Source of the DNA: Candidatus Mediterraneibacter merdavium
GTDB taxonomy: Bacteria > Bacillota > Clostridia > Lachnospirales > Lachnospiraceae
Direction of reading: 5' to 3'
DNA: 40,115 nucleotides
Assembly (NCBI GenBank): GCA_019118545.1
Contig: DWYT01000055.1
Coordinates: 1-40,115 of the forward strand
Part shown: positions 27,715 through 37,348 of the stretch, one piece after another
Layout: each line of letters starts with the position of its first letter
Position numbering within the stretch: the stretch's first letter is position 1
The notes under the pieces: model-generated
Databases searched by the model: none
What the model was told of the DNA's origin: nothing
What the model saw: only the letters and a program-made list of their open reading frames with translations
Translations under genes and position numbers: made by a program

Positions 27715-29400
27715 CTATGCGCCCGACTCCGACGTGTGCTGCGTGATCCTGAAAATAACAAACTCCGCCGGTCTTGACGGCGCGATCCCGATGTTGCAGA
27801 TCAGCCTTCCGTTCTGGATATCGTCCTGCGTCATGGTCGACGTGCCGATATCCACAAAGTAGCTCTCCTCCGGCGTCGCCCCCGCGAACATTCCGTTGCG
27901 GAACATTGTATTTAAAAATCCATTGACAGATATCCTCACCCTGTTCCACAAAGTCTCATCGTTTGGTTCAAAGACGACCCATCCTGTATTTGCCCGGATA
28001 CTCTCCTCCACAAAGATGAAGAGCCTCCTGATATTCACGTATTTAAACGATGCGTTGCTGCTCGCAGTCCTCGCGCCCCATATGCGTATGCCCTGCCCCG
28101 GGAGAGCGCGGATCAGATTCACCCCCTCGGGATTGAGTATATCCTGCTCTCCTTTTGTAAAGCCGATATTCAGGCCCGTGCAGGAAACGGTTTCGTTGGC
28201 CGGGGCCTTATGTACGCCTCTGCTGATGTCCGTTCTGGAATATACGCCCATAACGGCTCCTGACGGCGGGAAATACCCGGGTTTTTTGTTCGATCTGTCA
28301 AGACTCTGTATCCACGGATGGTACATCGCCGCATAAGTGCTGTCCACAAGTCCTCTGTATTCGAGGAGTTTTCTGGTGTCCGAGATATCCCGCGGCATAT
28401 CCAGCACCGCGAACCTGCTCTGTGTATTTTCACAGTGCGCGATCAGTGATACCATCACATCCGGCATGGTGATCCCGGGCACCGCCATGATGCTCACCAC
28501 GTTATTTTCAAGAAACGACTGGATACCCGTCCGTTTCCCCGGCCCGTTATCCTCACCGATAAAGGATGCGGCCGTGACGTTTTCCTTCGTCCCGTCTGCG
28601 CCGCCCGCTAAGCTGACTGAGGATACCCCCTCTCCCAGAAGGAGCTCCACCGGACTGCCCGTCCCGGATACAGGCTTTGCTTTTAGCTTTACAAGAGCGC
28701 TCTCCTGCAGCTTTGTGTTGATATAGTGCTCTGACGTGATGTGAAGGCTCAACTCCCCAAAGATCTCCGTATCCTCTCCGCAGCTCACCTGTATCTCAAG
28801 CTCACTGAGCCATACGAGCTTTTCAGGCACAAGAGCGTTATCCGTCACATCAGCGGTGAACGGATTTTCAAAGGTGACTTCATTTCCAAAAATGCGCTGG
28901 ATACGGTTATATTCACCCTCTGCCTTTACAAGGCTCCCCTCCTCAAAGCCGGCCGTTGCTTTTGCAAGATAAACATTCTCGCTCTTCTTCTCAAGAAGCT
29001 GCATTTTCTTCTTTGTGACCTCCGCAAAATTCAGGACAATGCGGTTTCCCCATTTCCCTTCATTTGCTGCCTGAACAGAGAGGTTAGCGCCCTCATAGGC
29101 TGCGGCACGGGCGTCTGAGGGAACTACCCTCGCCACATAGCAGCGTGTGCCGCCATTTTGGAAAAACTGCTCTACCGCCCCTGCCAGATAGCGGTATTCG
29201 CCAAATTCAAACTCACTTAAATACCCGCCGTACCTGCGGATAAATCCCGCATAGTTGGTGACCAGCTCCGGCGCGCCCACAGCCGGTCCTCTCTGCGCAA
29301 GTCCGACAAAACCCGCCGTGCTCGTCCCCACTCCTTCCATTCCGCGAGGAGCGCTGTCATACTCCTCCACGTAAACTCCCGGTGATAAATATTCTGCCAT
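27715..29400 (-). CDS. Contractile tail sheath protein
   Basis: MAEYLSPGVYVEEYDSAPRGMEGVGTSTAGFVG...GIRIWGARTASSNASFKYVNIRRLFIFVEESIRANTGWVVFEPNDETLWNRVRISVNGFLNTMFRNGMFAGATPEESYFV. Confidence 0.97.
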   Translation of the reverse strand: MAEYLSPGVYVEEYDSAPRGMEGVGTSTAGFVGLAQRGPAVGAPELVTNYAGFIRRYGGYLSEFEFGEYRYLAGAVEQFFQNGGTRCYVARVVPSDARAAAYEGANLSVQAANEGKWGNRIVLNFAEVTKKKMQLLEKKSENVYLAKATAGFEEGSLVKAEGEYNRIQRIFGNEVTFENPFTADVTDNALVPEKLVWLSELEIQVSCGEDTEIFGELSLHITSEHYINTKLQESALVKLKAKPVSGTGSPVELLLGEGVSSVSLAGGADGTKENVTAASFIGEDNGPGKRTGIQSFLENNVVSIMAVPGITMPDVMVSLIAHCENTQSRFAVLDMPRDISDTRKLLEYRGLVDSTYAAMYHPWIQSLDRSNKKPGYFPPSGAVMGVYSRTDISRGVHKAPANETVSCTGLNIGFTKGEQDILNPEGVNLIRALPGQGIRIWGARTASSNASFKYVNIRRLFIFVEESIRANTGWVVFEPNDETLWNRVRISVNGFLNTMFRNGMFAGATPEESYFVDIGTSTMTQDDIQNGRLICNIGIAPSRPAEFVIFRITQHTSESGA

Positions 29401-29461
29401 CGTATTTCTCCTTCCTGTATGAATGTTACTAACAGCGGTGTTCATCGCTGCTGATAGTCAG

Positions 29462-29851
29462 TTATAAGATTACTTTCATCTGTCCCGGATCTGTCACAGT
29501 GATCATTCCCATGCCCCCGGCACACATAAGCTGTGAATCACTTGTCAGACATGGCGTCCCGCTGATTAAGACTGCCGGGGCCGTGGGAATCCATGTCCCC
29601 GCTGCCATGACCATGCACGGCTGGGGCGTCAGTACGCCGAGGGCCGCCGCAGTCGCCGCGGCCACGCGCGGATTGGCAAGCGACGTGCACATGCCGAACG
29701 GCGTGAGCTGTACATTCATTCCCGTATCACGTATCACTGCCGCCGGTTTTCCCCCTGCCAGACATAGCTGCTGCGAGACAGCCGCAAGACTTCCCGGCGC
29801 TGTCCCGAACGTACAGGAGAGCAAAGCTCCCGCAGTCACCAAAGCTGCCAT
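29462..29851 (-). CDS. DUF4280 PAAR-like tip protein
   Basis: MAALVTAGALLSCTFGTAPGSLAAVSQQLCLAGGKPAAVIRDTGMNVQLTPFGMCTSLANPRVAAATAAALGVLTPQPCMVMAAGTWIPTAPAVLISGTPCLTSDSQLMCAGGMGMITV. Confidence 0.85.
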   Translation of the reverse strand: MAALVTAGALLSCTFGTAPGSLAAVSQQLCLAGGKPAAVIRDTGMNVQLTPFGMCTSLANPRVAAATAAALGVLTPQPCMVMAAGTWIPTAPAVLISGTPCLTSDSQLMCAGGMGMITVTDPGQMKVIL

Positions 29852-29891
29852 ACAATCTCCTCCTTTCTTCGTTTTCTCCATCTTTTTTGTG

Positions 29892-31733
29892 CTACCGGGT
29901 ATCTGACTTCCCGGTTTGCGCCCGTATCCCCTCGCATACTCTCTCTGCCGCTTCCCCTGTAGCTTTGTCTGCCAGCACGGAATATTCCGTGCCCGCCAGA
30001 GGATAGATGTCACATTCAAAGGTTTCCTTTACATATTCTCCGGGGAGACAGAGCACAGACTGAAACAGCGCCGCGCCCTCCATCTGCTCTGACTTGTTCC
30101 CCGCCATGTTCACCTCGTCTGAAAGCGCGGTAAAGCAATAAAAGGAATCCCGATCCGCCAGCACTGCCTGCATCCGGCTGTCGCTCCATACGTACCGCAT
30201 TGATCTCAGTTCTGCGATCACATCAACCGGGGCATAGCTGATCCCGTTCTCTGAGAGACTGTGAAAAACATAGCTTCCGTCCTTCTTTGCCGCCTCTTTG
30301 GCCTTGGCCTCCAACAGGCCGCCCAACTCACCCATTCTACTGTTCTCCTGCCCGCTGTTCTCCTGTCCGCTGCCCTCCTGCCCGCAGAACAAACTGATCC
30401 CGATCAGCGCGGCCGCCAGTTCTTTTTGATCCTTTCCGTCCAGCGAGGCCCCTGACGTGGCCTCTACCGCCTCTTCCGCGATTTCCGTCATAGCCGGTAT
30501 CTCCTCCAAAGTCTGTTCCTCCTCTGACAGACTGTCTCCGCTTAGTTCCTTTGCAAGCTCTGCGCTTACCTCCTCATAATATTCCATCTCCTTTCCCGCC
30601 GTACTGCCCCCGGCCCCGTCAGCAAGCCTTTGTGCCTCCGGTATCAGCCTTTCATCAAGCAGTCTTTTCTCTGCCTCCATGTCCGTGCTGACTCCTGATC
30701 TGATGTTATCCAGCACTCCCAGCTCAGACAACCTGCTTTTCAGGGCAGCGTAATCCTCATTTTCCACCGCTTGGAGCACTTCTTCCGTCAGTTGGTCCTC
30801 CACTGCTGTAAGGGCGGAAAGAGCGTCAGAAGAATAGAGTCCTTCATCTGCCAGCGCGTCAACACGCTCCTGCACTTTTTTCAGAGTATTTCCGATCACT
30901 GTGAGCAGCTCGCTTCCGCCCTCCGTCAGCTTCCCTGACGCCGCCGTATCCATCAGACCATTCAGCGAATCCGCGAGTTTTCCATATACAATTCCCCTTC
31001 TTTCGGCGTCCGCTCTCCCCATCACCTGACGAAGCATCTGAGCTCCTGTCCCCGATCCTTCTTCGGATACAATATTTCTGTAAGAACGCTCCAGTGCCTC
31101 CAGCGCCATATCAAGCTGTCCCGTCTGTTCATCCTGCATATCCTGAGCAAAAAAATCAGTGATAAGCAATACGTCCGCCCCGCTGGCTTCCATGACCTGC
31201 ATCTGGTTCGCCAGCTCGTCGAGTTCCGGAAGCTTACTGAGGCTGTACGGGTCCGTCAGGCTGAAAATATTGACCGCTTCCCCTGTCAGCAGATCATACG
31301 TGATGCCGTCCTCCCGGGTATGGTGCGTAAAAAGAAGCTCCGCAATCTCACTGTCCTTTGCCTTTACCGCGCCTTCCGTGATATCCTCCAAGGACTGCGC
31401 GCTGTCAAGACAGTACCACGCTCCTCCTCCAAACTCGGATTTATAGTACATCTCTGTCTGCCCTGACTGTTCTGCCGACTGCGCCGCGATCTCATAGATC
31501 GTATCATCCGCCGCGTCTATATAGATCAAATGCGTTCCCACCGCCAGTGTCGCCTCCCCGATCTCCTCTGGCGCGATGTGGACTGCCGAAGCCTCATCAA
31601 ACATTGCATGCGATGTATTTTCTCCCATGAAACTTAATACTAGCATTGTTGTCACGATCACCTTCACTGACAAACTTTTCCGAAGGAGCGCTCTTTTTTG
31701 CGAAACATTTTTTCTTTCCTTCATCCGCCTCAC
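29892..31733 (-). CDS. Exported 613-aa protein of unknown function, N-terminal signal/anchor
   Basis: KRALLRKSLSVKVIVTTMLVLSFMGENTSHAMF signal-like N-terminus; acidic helical body; overlaps the upstream gene stop. Confidence 0.6.
   Translation of the reverse strand: MRRMKERKNVSQKRALLRKSLSVKVIVTTMLVLSFMGENTSHAMFDEASAVHIAPEEIGEATLAVGTHLIYIDAADDTIYEIAAQSAEQSGQTEMYYKSEFGGGAWYCLDSAQSLEDITEGAVKAKDSEIAELLFTHHTREDGITYDLLTGEAVNIFSLTDPYSLSKLPELDELANQMQVMEASGADVLLITDFFAQDMQDEQTGQLDMALEALERSYRNIVSEEGSGTGAQMLRQVMGRADAERRGIVYGKLADSLNGLMDTAASGKLTEGGSELLTVIGNTLKKVQERVDALADEGLYSSDALSALTAVEDQLTEEVLQAVENEDYAALKSRLSELGVLDNIRSGVSTDMEAEKRLLDERLIPEAQRLADGAGGSTAGKEMEYYEEVSAELAKELSGDSLSEEEQTLEEIPAMTEIAEEAVEATSGASLDGKDQKELAAALIGISLFCGQEGSGQENSGQENSRMGELGGLLEAKAKEAAKKDGSYVFHSLSENGISYAPVDVIAELRSMRYVWSDSRMQAVLADRDSFYCFTALSDEVNMAGNKSEQMEGAALFQSVLCLPGEYVKETFECDIYPLAGTEYSVLADKATGEAAERVCEGIRAQTGKSDTR
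30340..30384 (-). repeat. 15-bp tandem repeat x3 (encodes GQEGS/GQENS/GQENS)
   Basis: CTGTTCTCCTGCCCG / CTGTTCTCCTGTCCG / CTGCCCTCCTGCCCG on the plus strand, inside the 613-aa CDS. Confidence 0.8.
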
Positions 31734-33451
31734 TCTCCTTCCTTAAGCTCCCCCGCGAACACCATGGGATCGATCTGGCAGGAATACAAAAATTCTTCTC
31801 CTGCATACAGCCTCACCTCCGCACTGTCAATATTGTCCAGCACAAGAGCCAGATGCTTAAGCTCTTCTTCTGCCTCTGTCCTCGCCCCGATCCTCATGCC
31901 GTTTACCCACAGTTCATAAGACGTAATGCCTCTGTCATTTTCTATCGGTACGGAAATCCCAAACACAAAGAGATTATCCTCTACCTTTGTCCTGATATAA
32001 TAGGAAGGTTGATCTGTTTCCCCTCCGACTGTCTCTGACGCGGCCGCCCCTTCATATTCCGCTTTTAAATCCGCGTCACCGGATGTGTACTCTGTCAGCG
32101 CCCCGCAGGTCAGCCTGTCAAAGGAGCATAAAAGACTGTTGAACTCCTTCAATGCTTCCAGCATATCTGTCTTAAGGTCTTCAAAGGACTGCTTTTCTTC
32201 TAAATATTCTTTGTCAGACACTTCCCCGGTTTTATGAAGCACCTCCAGCTTCCACATGGCCCCCTCGCGGTCTTGTGCGGATTTTTCAAGCGACTCATAA
32301 GAATCCCGGGCAGTGACCAGAGCTTCAAAGCTGTCGGATATATTTTCCTCAAGCGCTTTTTTTACGCTCTCCTCCTCATTTCTTTTGTCCATATATTCCA
32401 GCGTGTCCGTGAGCAGCGCATAGGGATCGTCCTCGATATACCTCACCCCGTCCAGAGAGCCTTTGAACCACTCCTTCGGTATCTTGATAAAGAGGATGCG
32501 CATACTTCCCTCCCACGGCTGCTCGATCTTTTCCAGAAAGCTGTCATAAGCGCTCTTAAACGCTTCCTGATCGATCTCGTCTCCTGCCTTGGCCTGTGTG
32601 ATATAACTGCGTATCACATCCATCTTCCGCCCGTACTGGCTGTCCATCAGATTTTCGTTAGTCTCAAGGCTTATAAGCGCGAGCTTCGTATCCAATTTTG
32701 CCTCATAACAGCCATGGTCATTTTCCAGAGCATGCGCTTTCATCCCCTCCAGCGCGCCCCTCTCAAGCTCCGTCGCGACAAGAGGATCTTCAAAGCGGTA
32801 TCCTGCCGACATATCCAGTCCCGTCGCCTCTGAGAGCTTATCCTTTGCTGTCTGCAGCTCCCTAAGCTGTATATCCAGTTCGCCCTCCAACTTCTCAGCC
32901 AATGTCTGTATGGCGTCCGCATCTTCTTCTGACGCCTGCCCTGTCTTTCTCTTTATGCTGATCCTCTTTTCTTCACTTTCAAGCTCCCTTTTCCTCTCCT
33001 CTGTAAGCTCAGCCTCCGTCTGGCTGACATACGCGTCCGCATAAAGTACGGAAACCTCTTCTATAATCTCATATTTCAGATTGTCCTTCTCATGTTTCAG
33101 CGCCGTAAGCTCACACTGTATCCTCACCGGTTCGTACTGCCATTCATAAGAATCCGCAAGATCCGGCTGCTCCGGGAACTGGAAACTAAGAAGCGGACTC
33201 CAGCGGAATGTGCCCATGTCCTTCTTCTTTAGCGCCGCTGACCTGACTGCCTCTGTGTATTTCACTTCCGCGAGGGTGATCTTCGTCTCAATATTGCGGT
33301 AAGCGCTGCTGTTATCCAGCGCGAGCGAACGGGCCTGTTCAAGCGTCAGCACAGACCCGCCCGCCGCCTGCACACTTTCGGGAAGGAGATCCCAAAATAT
33401 CATATTGAGCAGAAGGAGAAGAACAAAAAAGAGACTTCTGAACTTTTTCAT
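31730..33451 (-). CDS. TolC/outer-membrane-efflux-like exported coiled-coil protein with C-terminal beta domain
   Basis: Signal peptide MKKFRSLFFVLLLLLNMIFWDLLPESVQAAG; LTLEQARSLALDNSSAYRNIETKITLAEVKYTEAVRSA... and DNLKYEIIEEVSVLYADAYVSQTEAELTEERKRELESEEKRISIKRKTGQASEEDADAIQT resemble TolC helical repeats. Confidence 0.65.
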   Translation of the reverse strand: MKKFRSLFFVLLLLLNMIFWDLLPESVQAAGGSVLTLEQARSLALDNSSAYRNIETKITLAEVKYTEAVRSAALKKKDMGTFRWSPLLSFQFPEQPDLADSYEWQYEPVRIQCELTALKHEKDNLKYEIIEEVSVLYADAYVSQTEAELTEERKRELESEEKRISIKRKTGQASEEDADAIQTLAEKLEGELDIQLRELQTAKDKLSEATGLDMSAGYRFEDPLVATELERGALEGMKAHALENDHGCYEAKLDTKLALISLETNENLMDSQYGRKMDVIRSYITQAKAGDEIDQEAFKSAYDSFLEKIEQPWEGSMRILFIKIPKEWFKGSLDGVRYIEDDPYALLTDTLEYMDKRNEEESVKKALEENISDSFEALVTARDSYESLEKSAQDREGAMWKLEVLHKTGEVSDKEYLEEKQSFEDLKTDMLEALKEFNSLLCSFDRLTCGALTEYTSGDADLKAEYEGAAASETVGGETDQPSYYIRTKVEDNLFVFGISVPIENDRGITSYELWVNGMRIGARTEAEEELKHLALVLDNIDSAEVRLYAGEEFLYSCQIDPMVFAGELKEGE

Positions 33452-33467
33452 GCTCCTTACCTCCATT

Positions 33468-34556
33468 TCACGCTGCCTCTATCATATAAAACAAAAACTT
33501 CGCATCTCCGGACAATTTTTCACCTGCTTCAAAAAAGAAGGTATACCGGAATCCCTCGTTTTCATATACCGCGATTCCAAACTCCAACTCATTTCCTGTC
33601 TCCTCTACCTCATACACATCCTTCATGCTCTCTGTGACTGTGACAGGACTTTCACCTATAGCGTCAGCGTCTCCCCTTAAGCCGCCACTCCCCGCACAGA
33701 GCCATGCGGTCACATCCTGCACAGACGCTTTTGTCGTCCCGCGATAGATACTGTCCCCGAGAGAATCCGTAAGTTCCTTATAAGTACCCGCCTGTTCCCG
33801 CCCCGAGCGGAATTCACCGGATAAAATGTAGAGCGCCTCCACTGTCCATTCCCCGTCCAGCGAATCCCCGCCCCCGGCCGCACAGTATACGGCGTCTATA
33901 TCTTCCATAAAGACTGACAGTCCGCCCTCATACTCATAGATCACCTGTTTTCCCCTATATTTTTCCGCGACCTGCGCGGTAGGAATCCCTGTCAGCTCTT
34001 CATACACGATGCCGCCGTTCAGAAAATTTCCTTCATATATCTTCTTTCCCTGAGCGTCAAAGAGCTGCCCCGCACCTGAGGGAACCCCTTCCTGCAGCTC
34101 CCCCTCATACAGCCTTACATTTCCCGTCTGATACAGGATTCCTTCTCCGCTGTATACATTGTCCTCAAACCCGCCTTTATAGACAAGATTCCCATCCTTG
34201 TCGTAGAGTACGCCGCTGCCGTTTACGCCGCCTCCCTTTACCTCTCCCACATATGCAACGTGCCCGTCTGAGGCCCGTATCTTCACCTTCCCGCTGTAAA
34301 ATTTCAGAAAGAAGGAATCATGGTCAAACACTGGACATTCCAAATGATCCGGCACTCCGCCAATTTTCAGAAAAAGGACGGCGGCAACAAAGAAAAGGGC
34401 AAGTCCCGCTACGATAATACAGCCTAGCTTTTTTGAAACTCTCCAAAAAAAGAAATTAAAATAGTCCTTTTCATTCTTTGGAGCCACCTGCATAAGCTGC
34501 GGGAGCTTCTTTATTTTCATGGCGCCTTTCGCCGTATTTTTTAAGGTCTTTATCAT
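33468..34556 (-). CDS. Single-pass membrane protein with MORN repeats
   Basis: TM LGCIIVAGLALFFVAAVLFLKIGG; MORN-like GVNGSGVLYDKDGNLVYKGGFEDNVYSGEGILYQTGNVRLYEGELQEGVPSGAGQLFDAQGKKIYEGNF; ATGA overlap with the upstream gene. Confidence 0.75.
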   Translation of the reverse strand: MIKTLKNTAKGAMKIKKLPQLMQVAPKNEKDYFNFFFWRVSKKLGCIIVAGLALFFVAAVLFLKIGGVPDHLECPVFDHDSFFLKFYSGKVKIRASDGHVAYVGEVKGGGVNGSGVLYDKDGNLVYKGGFEDNVYSGEGILYQTGNVRLYEGELQEGVPSGAGQLFDAQGKKIYEGNFLNGGIVYEELTGIPTAQVAEKYRGKQVIYEYEGGLSVFMEDIDAVYCAAGGGDSLDGEWTVEALYILSGEFRSGREQAGTYKELTDSLGDSIYRGTTKASVQDVTAWLCAGSGGLRGDADAIGESPVTVTESMKDVYEVEETGNELEFGIAVYENEGFRYTFFFEAGEKLSGDAKFLFYMIEAA

Positions 34557-35422
34557 CCCGCCCATCCCAAGCCTCCTCCCACGATCCGGCGCAAGGCCTC
34601 TGTCCCGATCGTTCCAAATGACTCTGAAAATATGTGCATAAATGGTATTTCTCCAAAAATAAGCTGTACGATACACATGACCAGTACGAGAACCACAAGC
34701 ACGGTCAGTATGACTGACACCGCGCTGAATCCCCGCTGCCCCAGTCCTTCCGGCACGGCCTGCCACAACTTCTTCCCTCTGCCCCTGCAAATGGGTTCCT
34801 CCAGATCTTTATACAGTCCAGAAAACGTGTGATATCCCCCTCGGGCCAGCTTCTTCCCCGCCAGCTCTGCAAAGCGGTCTCTGCCTTTTCCCCTGCCCGG
34901 CTCCTCCTGTCCCGCCGTATCGATGCACATCCGCGCGCACAGCCTGACGCAGTCCTCCTCCGTCCTCGGCACCCTCAGTGCTCCCAGATAAAGGTCAAAG
35001 GTAAAATAGAGCGTGCCGTCCTTACGGATATTGAGCGCTTTTTGTTCCAGCATCAGATACAGTATCCGCTCAGGAAGTCTCTCTTCCATGCACAGAGCCA
35101 CAATTCTCCGGCACATTTCTTTTCTTTCCCTGCGGTCATGTTCCTCCGGATTCCAGAATTTATGAAATGGTCTTTTTCTCTCCGCCGGGAATAAGAAGCC
35201 GATTCCTTCCCCGCAGGAAAAATAATCAAGATATACTCCGCGTGCCGCTTCACTTAAGAGATACTTTATTACCTCTCTGTCCTTTACGCACCATAAAATA
35301 TATTCTCCTGTTTCCTGTCCGCCTCTTTTTTGCCCCCTGCACAGAAGGACATCGTTTGCTTTTGATTCAACCAATGTCCCTGCATAGCCAAGTTCAAAAG
35401 CGCCTCTCTGATCCCCTGACAT
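34553..35422 (-). CDS. Membrane protein, cytosolic N-domain plus C-terminal TM, unknown function
   Basis: C-terminal TM SAVSVILTVLVVLVLVMCIVQLIFG; GGAGG SD located at the end of the preceding gene. Confidence 0.6.
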   Translation of the reverse strand: MSGDQRGAFELGYAGTLVESKANDVLLCRGQKRGGQETGEYILWCVKDREVIKYLLSEAARGVYLDYFSCGEGIGFLFPAERKRPFHKFWNPEEHDRRERKEMCRRIVALCMEERLPERILYLMLEQKALNIRKDGTLYFTFDLYLGALRVPRTEEDCVRLCARMCIDTAGQEEPGRGKGRDRFAELAGKKLARGGYHTFSGLYKDLEEPICRGRGKKLWQAVPEGLGQRGFSAVSVILTVLVVLVLVMCIVQLIFGEIPFMHIFSESFGTIGTEALRRIVGGGLGWAG

Positions 35423-35425
35423 ATC

Positions 35426-37348
35426 CTAGCCTCCTACAACCGCATATGTATAAGTGCAGATATCAGGCTGTTCTTCACAGTATATCCTGATCTCGTACAC
35501 TCCCCGCCTGAGCGGGGCCGTATAGACGCCGTCCTCGTCGATCCTTCCGCTCCTCTCCTCGGGCAGCTCATACCTCAGTCTGCATGGCTCCATATTCTCA
35601 AACTTCACTTCAAAGAAATACTTCTGCCCCGGTTTCAGCTCAGCCGTGACCTCTTTGGGAACGATTCTTGCCTGCTCTCCCTCTTTTTCCGCCTTCCGCT
35701 TCCCATGGCTCTCCTCCTCATCCAGCATGACGGCAGTCCAGTCCGCAGACAAAAGCACCGTATTCTGCTGTCCGACCAGCTTCACCGCTACCTGAAAGCA
35801 CCCTCTGTCCTCCCATACCCTCACCGCAGTCTTTACAGACGTTGTCCCGGGGATCTCTCTGCGGAACAGACCCGTCTCTCCGTATACGATGCTCCTGCCC
35901 TTTTTGTTCGCCCCGGCCGCATCGTCAGGTTCATTTATTCCCACAAGTACATGCACCTTTCCCCTGCCAAGTCCGTGAAAGATCTCTTCTGAGAGACAGA
36001 TGCCGCCCTTTCTCAGCTTTTCCGGGAGTGGTATCTCCAGAGTACCGCTTGCCACCGCCCGGATTCCCGCGACACCTGTCCGCTCCCCGGCCTGCTTCTG
36101 AACAGCGCCCTGTCCTCCCGGCTCTTCCTGTTTTTCCTGCTCTCCCACTTCTTCCTGTTCCGGCCCAGCGCTGTCAGGCTTTGTCCCGGCATAGGCCGCA
36201 GCTTCCGGTATTTTAGGCGGCCGGGATTCCTTCACTGCTGTCAGCGTCCCGGATGGCGGCAATGCTTCCGCCGCCAATGTTCCCGGCTGCGTCTCCTGAC
36301 TGCTTTCCACCCATGTACCATCCCCGTAAAAGGCCCTGTACTTTGCGCGCCTCGCTTCGTCGGCGGGAACCGCCAGATACGTCCGTTCCTCCTGTCCGAC
36401 ATGATCCAGCACACATGCTGACTTCGTATGCCCCATATAGAGACGGGCAAGCCTCACATAGTCGTTCCTCGTCTCACCTGCCCTAAGCTCAAGGCTTGTC
36501 CGCCCAAGCGACCGGAAAATAAGAGAATCAGGTTCTTCATCTGTCAAAAAGACCTTAACTTCCGTCTCCTTTCTTTTCCCGCATTTCACAAGGATAGACG
36601 ATTCCTTAAGAGAAGTATCCTCCGCGTACAACCAGTATTCATATGTCCTGTGCCCCCCTCTTCCGGGAGCCGCCATGTTCTCCCCAATCTTCATCCCCCT
36701 GCTGCCGTCCAAAGTCCGAAACGCCGGGAACTGAAGCTCAAGAGAGAAATCAAGTCCCTTTTTCACTGAGGAAAGCTGCTCTGCCTCCACACAAAATTTT
36801 ATCTTTCTCCCCCGGCATACATTGGCAGGTATTTTAAAGCTCAGTCTGTAATCCTTATTCCTGAATATCTCCGTCTCGACAAAGAATTCTGAGTCGAGCC
36901 GGAATTCTCTGCCTTCCGCTCTGGCGTCCATAAGAAATAATTCATACGTCTCTGCGATACGGTTATTCTCATATTCATCCCGCCCCTCTTTCCGGTTCAC
37001 TACATACACCGGCTTAATCTCTTCTTCCCGGTATCTCAGGCACAGACTGAGAACATCAGCGTCCTCCCGATACCCTTCAACCGCGGACAGCTTTTTCACG
37101 GCAGACTCCCCGATCACGATCTCACGCCCCAGAGGATCAACGGCGGCCCCGCTCTCCACCAGAACCGAGAGTCCGTCAAGGTTGAACACATTAAGTCCGC
37201 ACAGAATCCCGCTGCCCAGCACCATCTGGTTGAAAAACCTTCTCCTGTATTCCAGATATGCCTGTTCTGCTTTAAAATCAGGTGTTGTAAGCATCTTCCC
37301 CGGATAATATCTGTTCTTTTCAAACGGAAGCATCTGCGTCAGGTCCAT
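35426..37348 (-). CDS. eCIS-associated 640-aa accessory/fibre- or baseplate-associated protein
   Basis: N-terminus FEKNRYYPGKMLTTPDFKAEQAYLEYRRRFFNQMVLGSGILCGLNVFNLDGLSVLVESGAAVDPLGREIVIG, a pattern seen in phage-tail-like loci; Ig-like C-terminal region. Confidence 0.5.
   Translation of the reverse strand: MDLTQMLPFEKNRYYPGKMLTTPDFKAEQAYLEYRRRFFNQMVLGSGILCGLNVFNLDGLSVLVESGAAVDPLGREIVIGESAVKKLSAVEGYREDADVLSLCLRYREEEIKPVYVVNRKEGRDEYENNRIAETYELFLMDARAEGREFRLDSEFFVETEIFRNKDYRLSFKIPANVCRGRKIKFCVEAEQLSSVKKGLDFSLELQFPAFRTLDGSRGMKIGENMAAPGRGGHRTYEYWLYAEDTSLKESSILVKCGKRKETEVKVFLTDEEPDSLIFRSLGRTSLELRAGETRNDYVRLARLYMGHTKSACVLDHVGQEERTYLAVPADEARRAKYRAFYGDGTWVESSQETQPGTLAAEALPPSGTLTAVKESRPPKIPEAAAYAGTKPDSAGPEQEEVGEQEKQEEPGGQGAVQKQAGERTGVAGIRAVASGTLEIPLPEKLRKGGICLSEEIFHGLGRGKVHVLVGINEPDDAAGANKKGRSIVYGETGLFRREIPGTTSVKTAVRVWEDRGCFQVAVKLVGQQNTVLLSADWTAVMLDEEESHGKRKAEKEGEQARIVPKEVTAELKPGQKYFFEVKFENMEPCRLRYELPEERSGRIDEDGVYTAPLRRGVYEIRIYCEEQPDICTYTYAVVGG

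Noticed and set aside
29431-29455. Small CAGCG/CGCTG hairpin upstream of the sheath gene
   Set aside because: Only 5 bp of clean stem; too weak to call without conservation data
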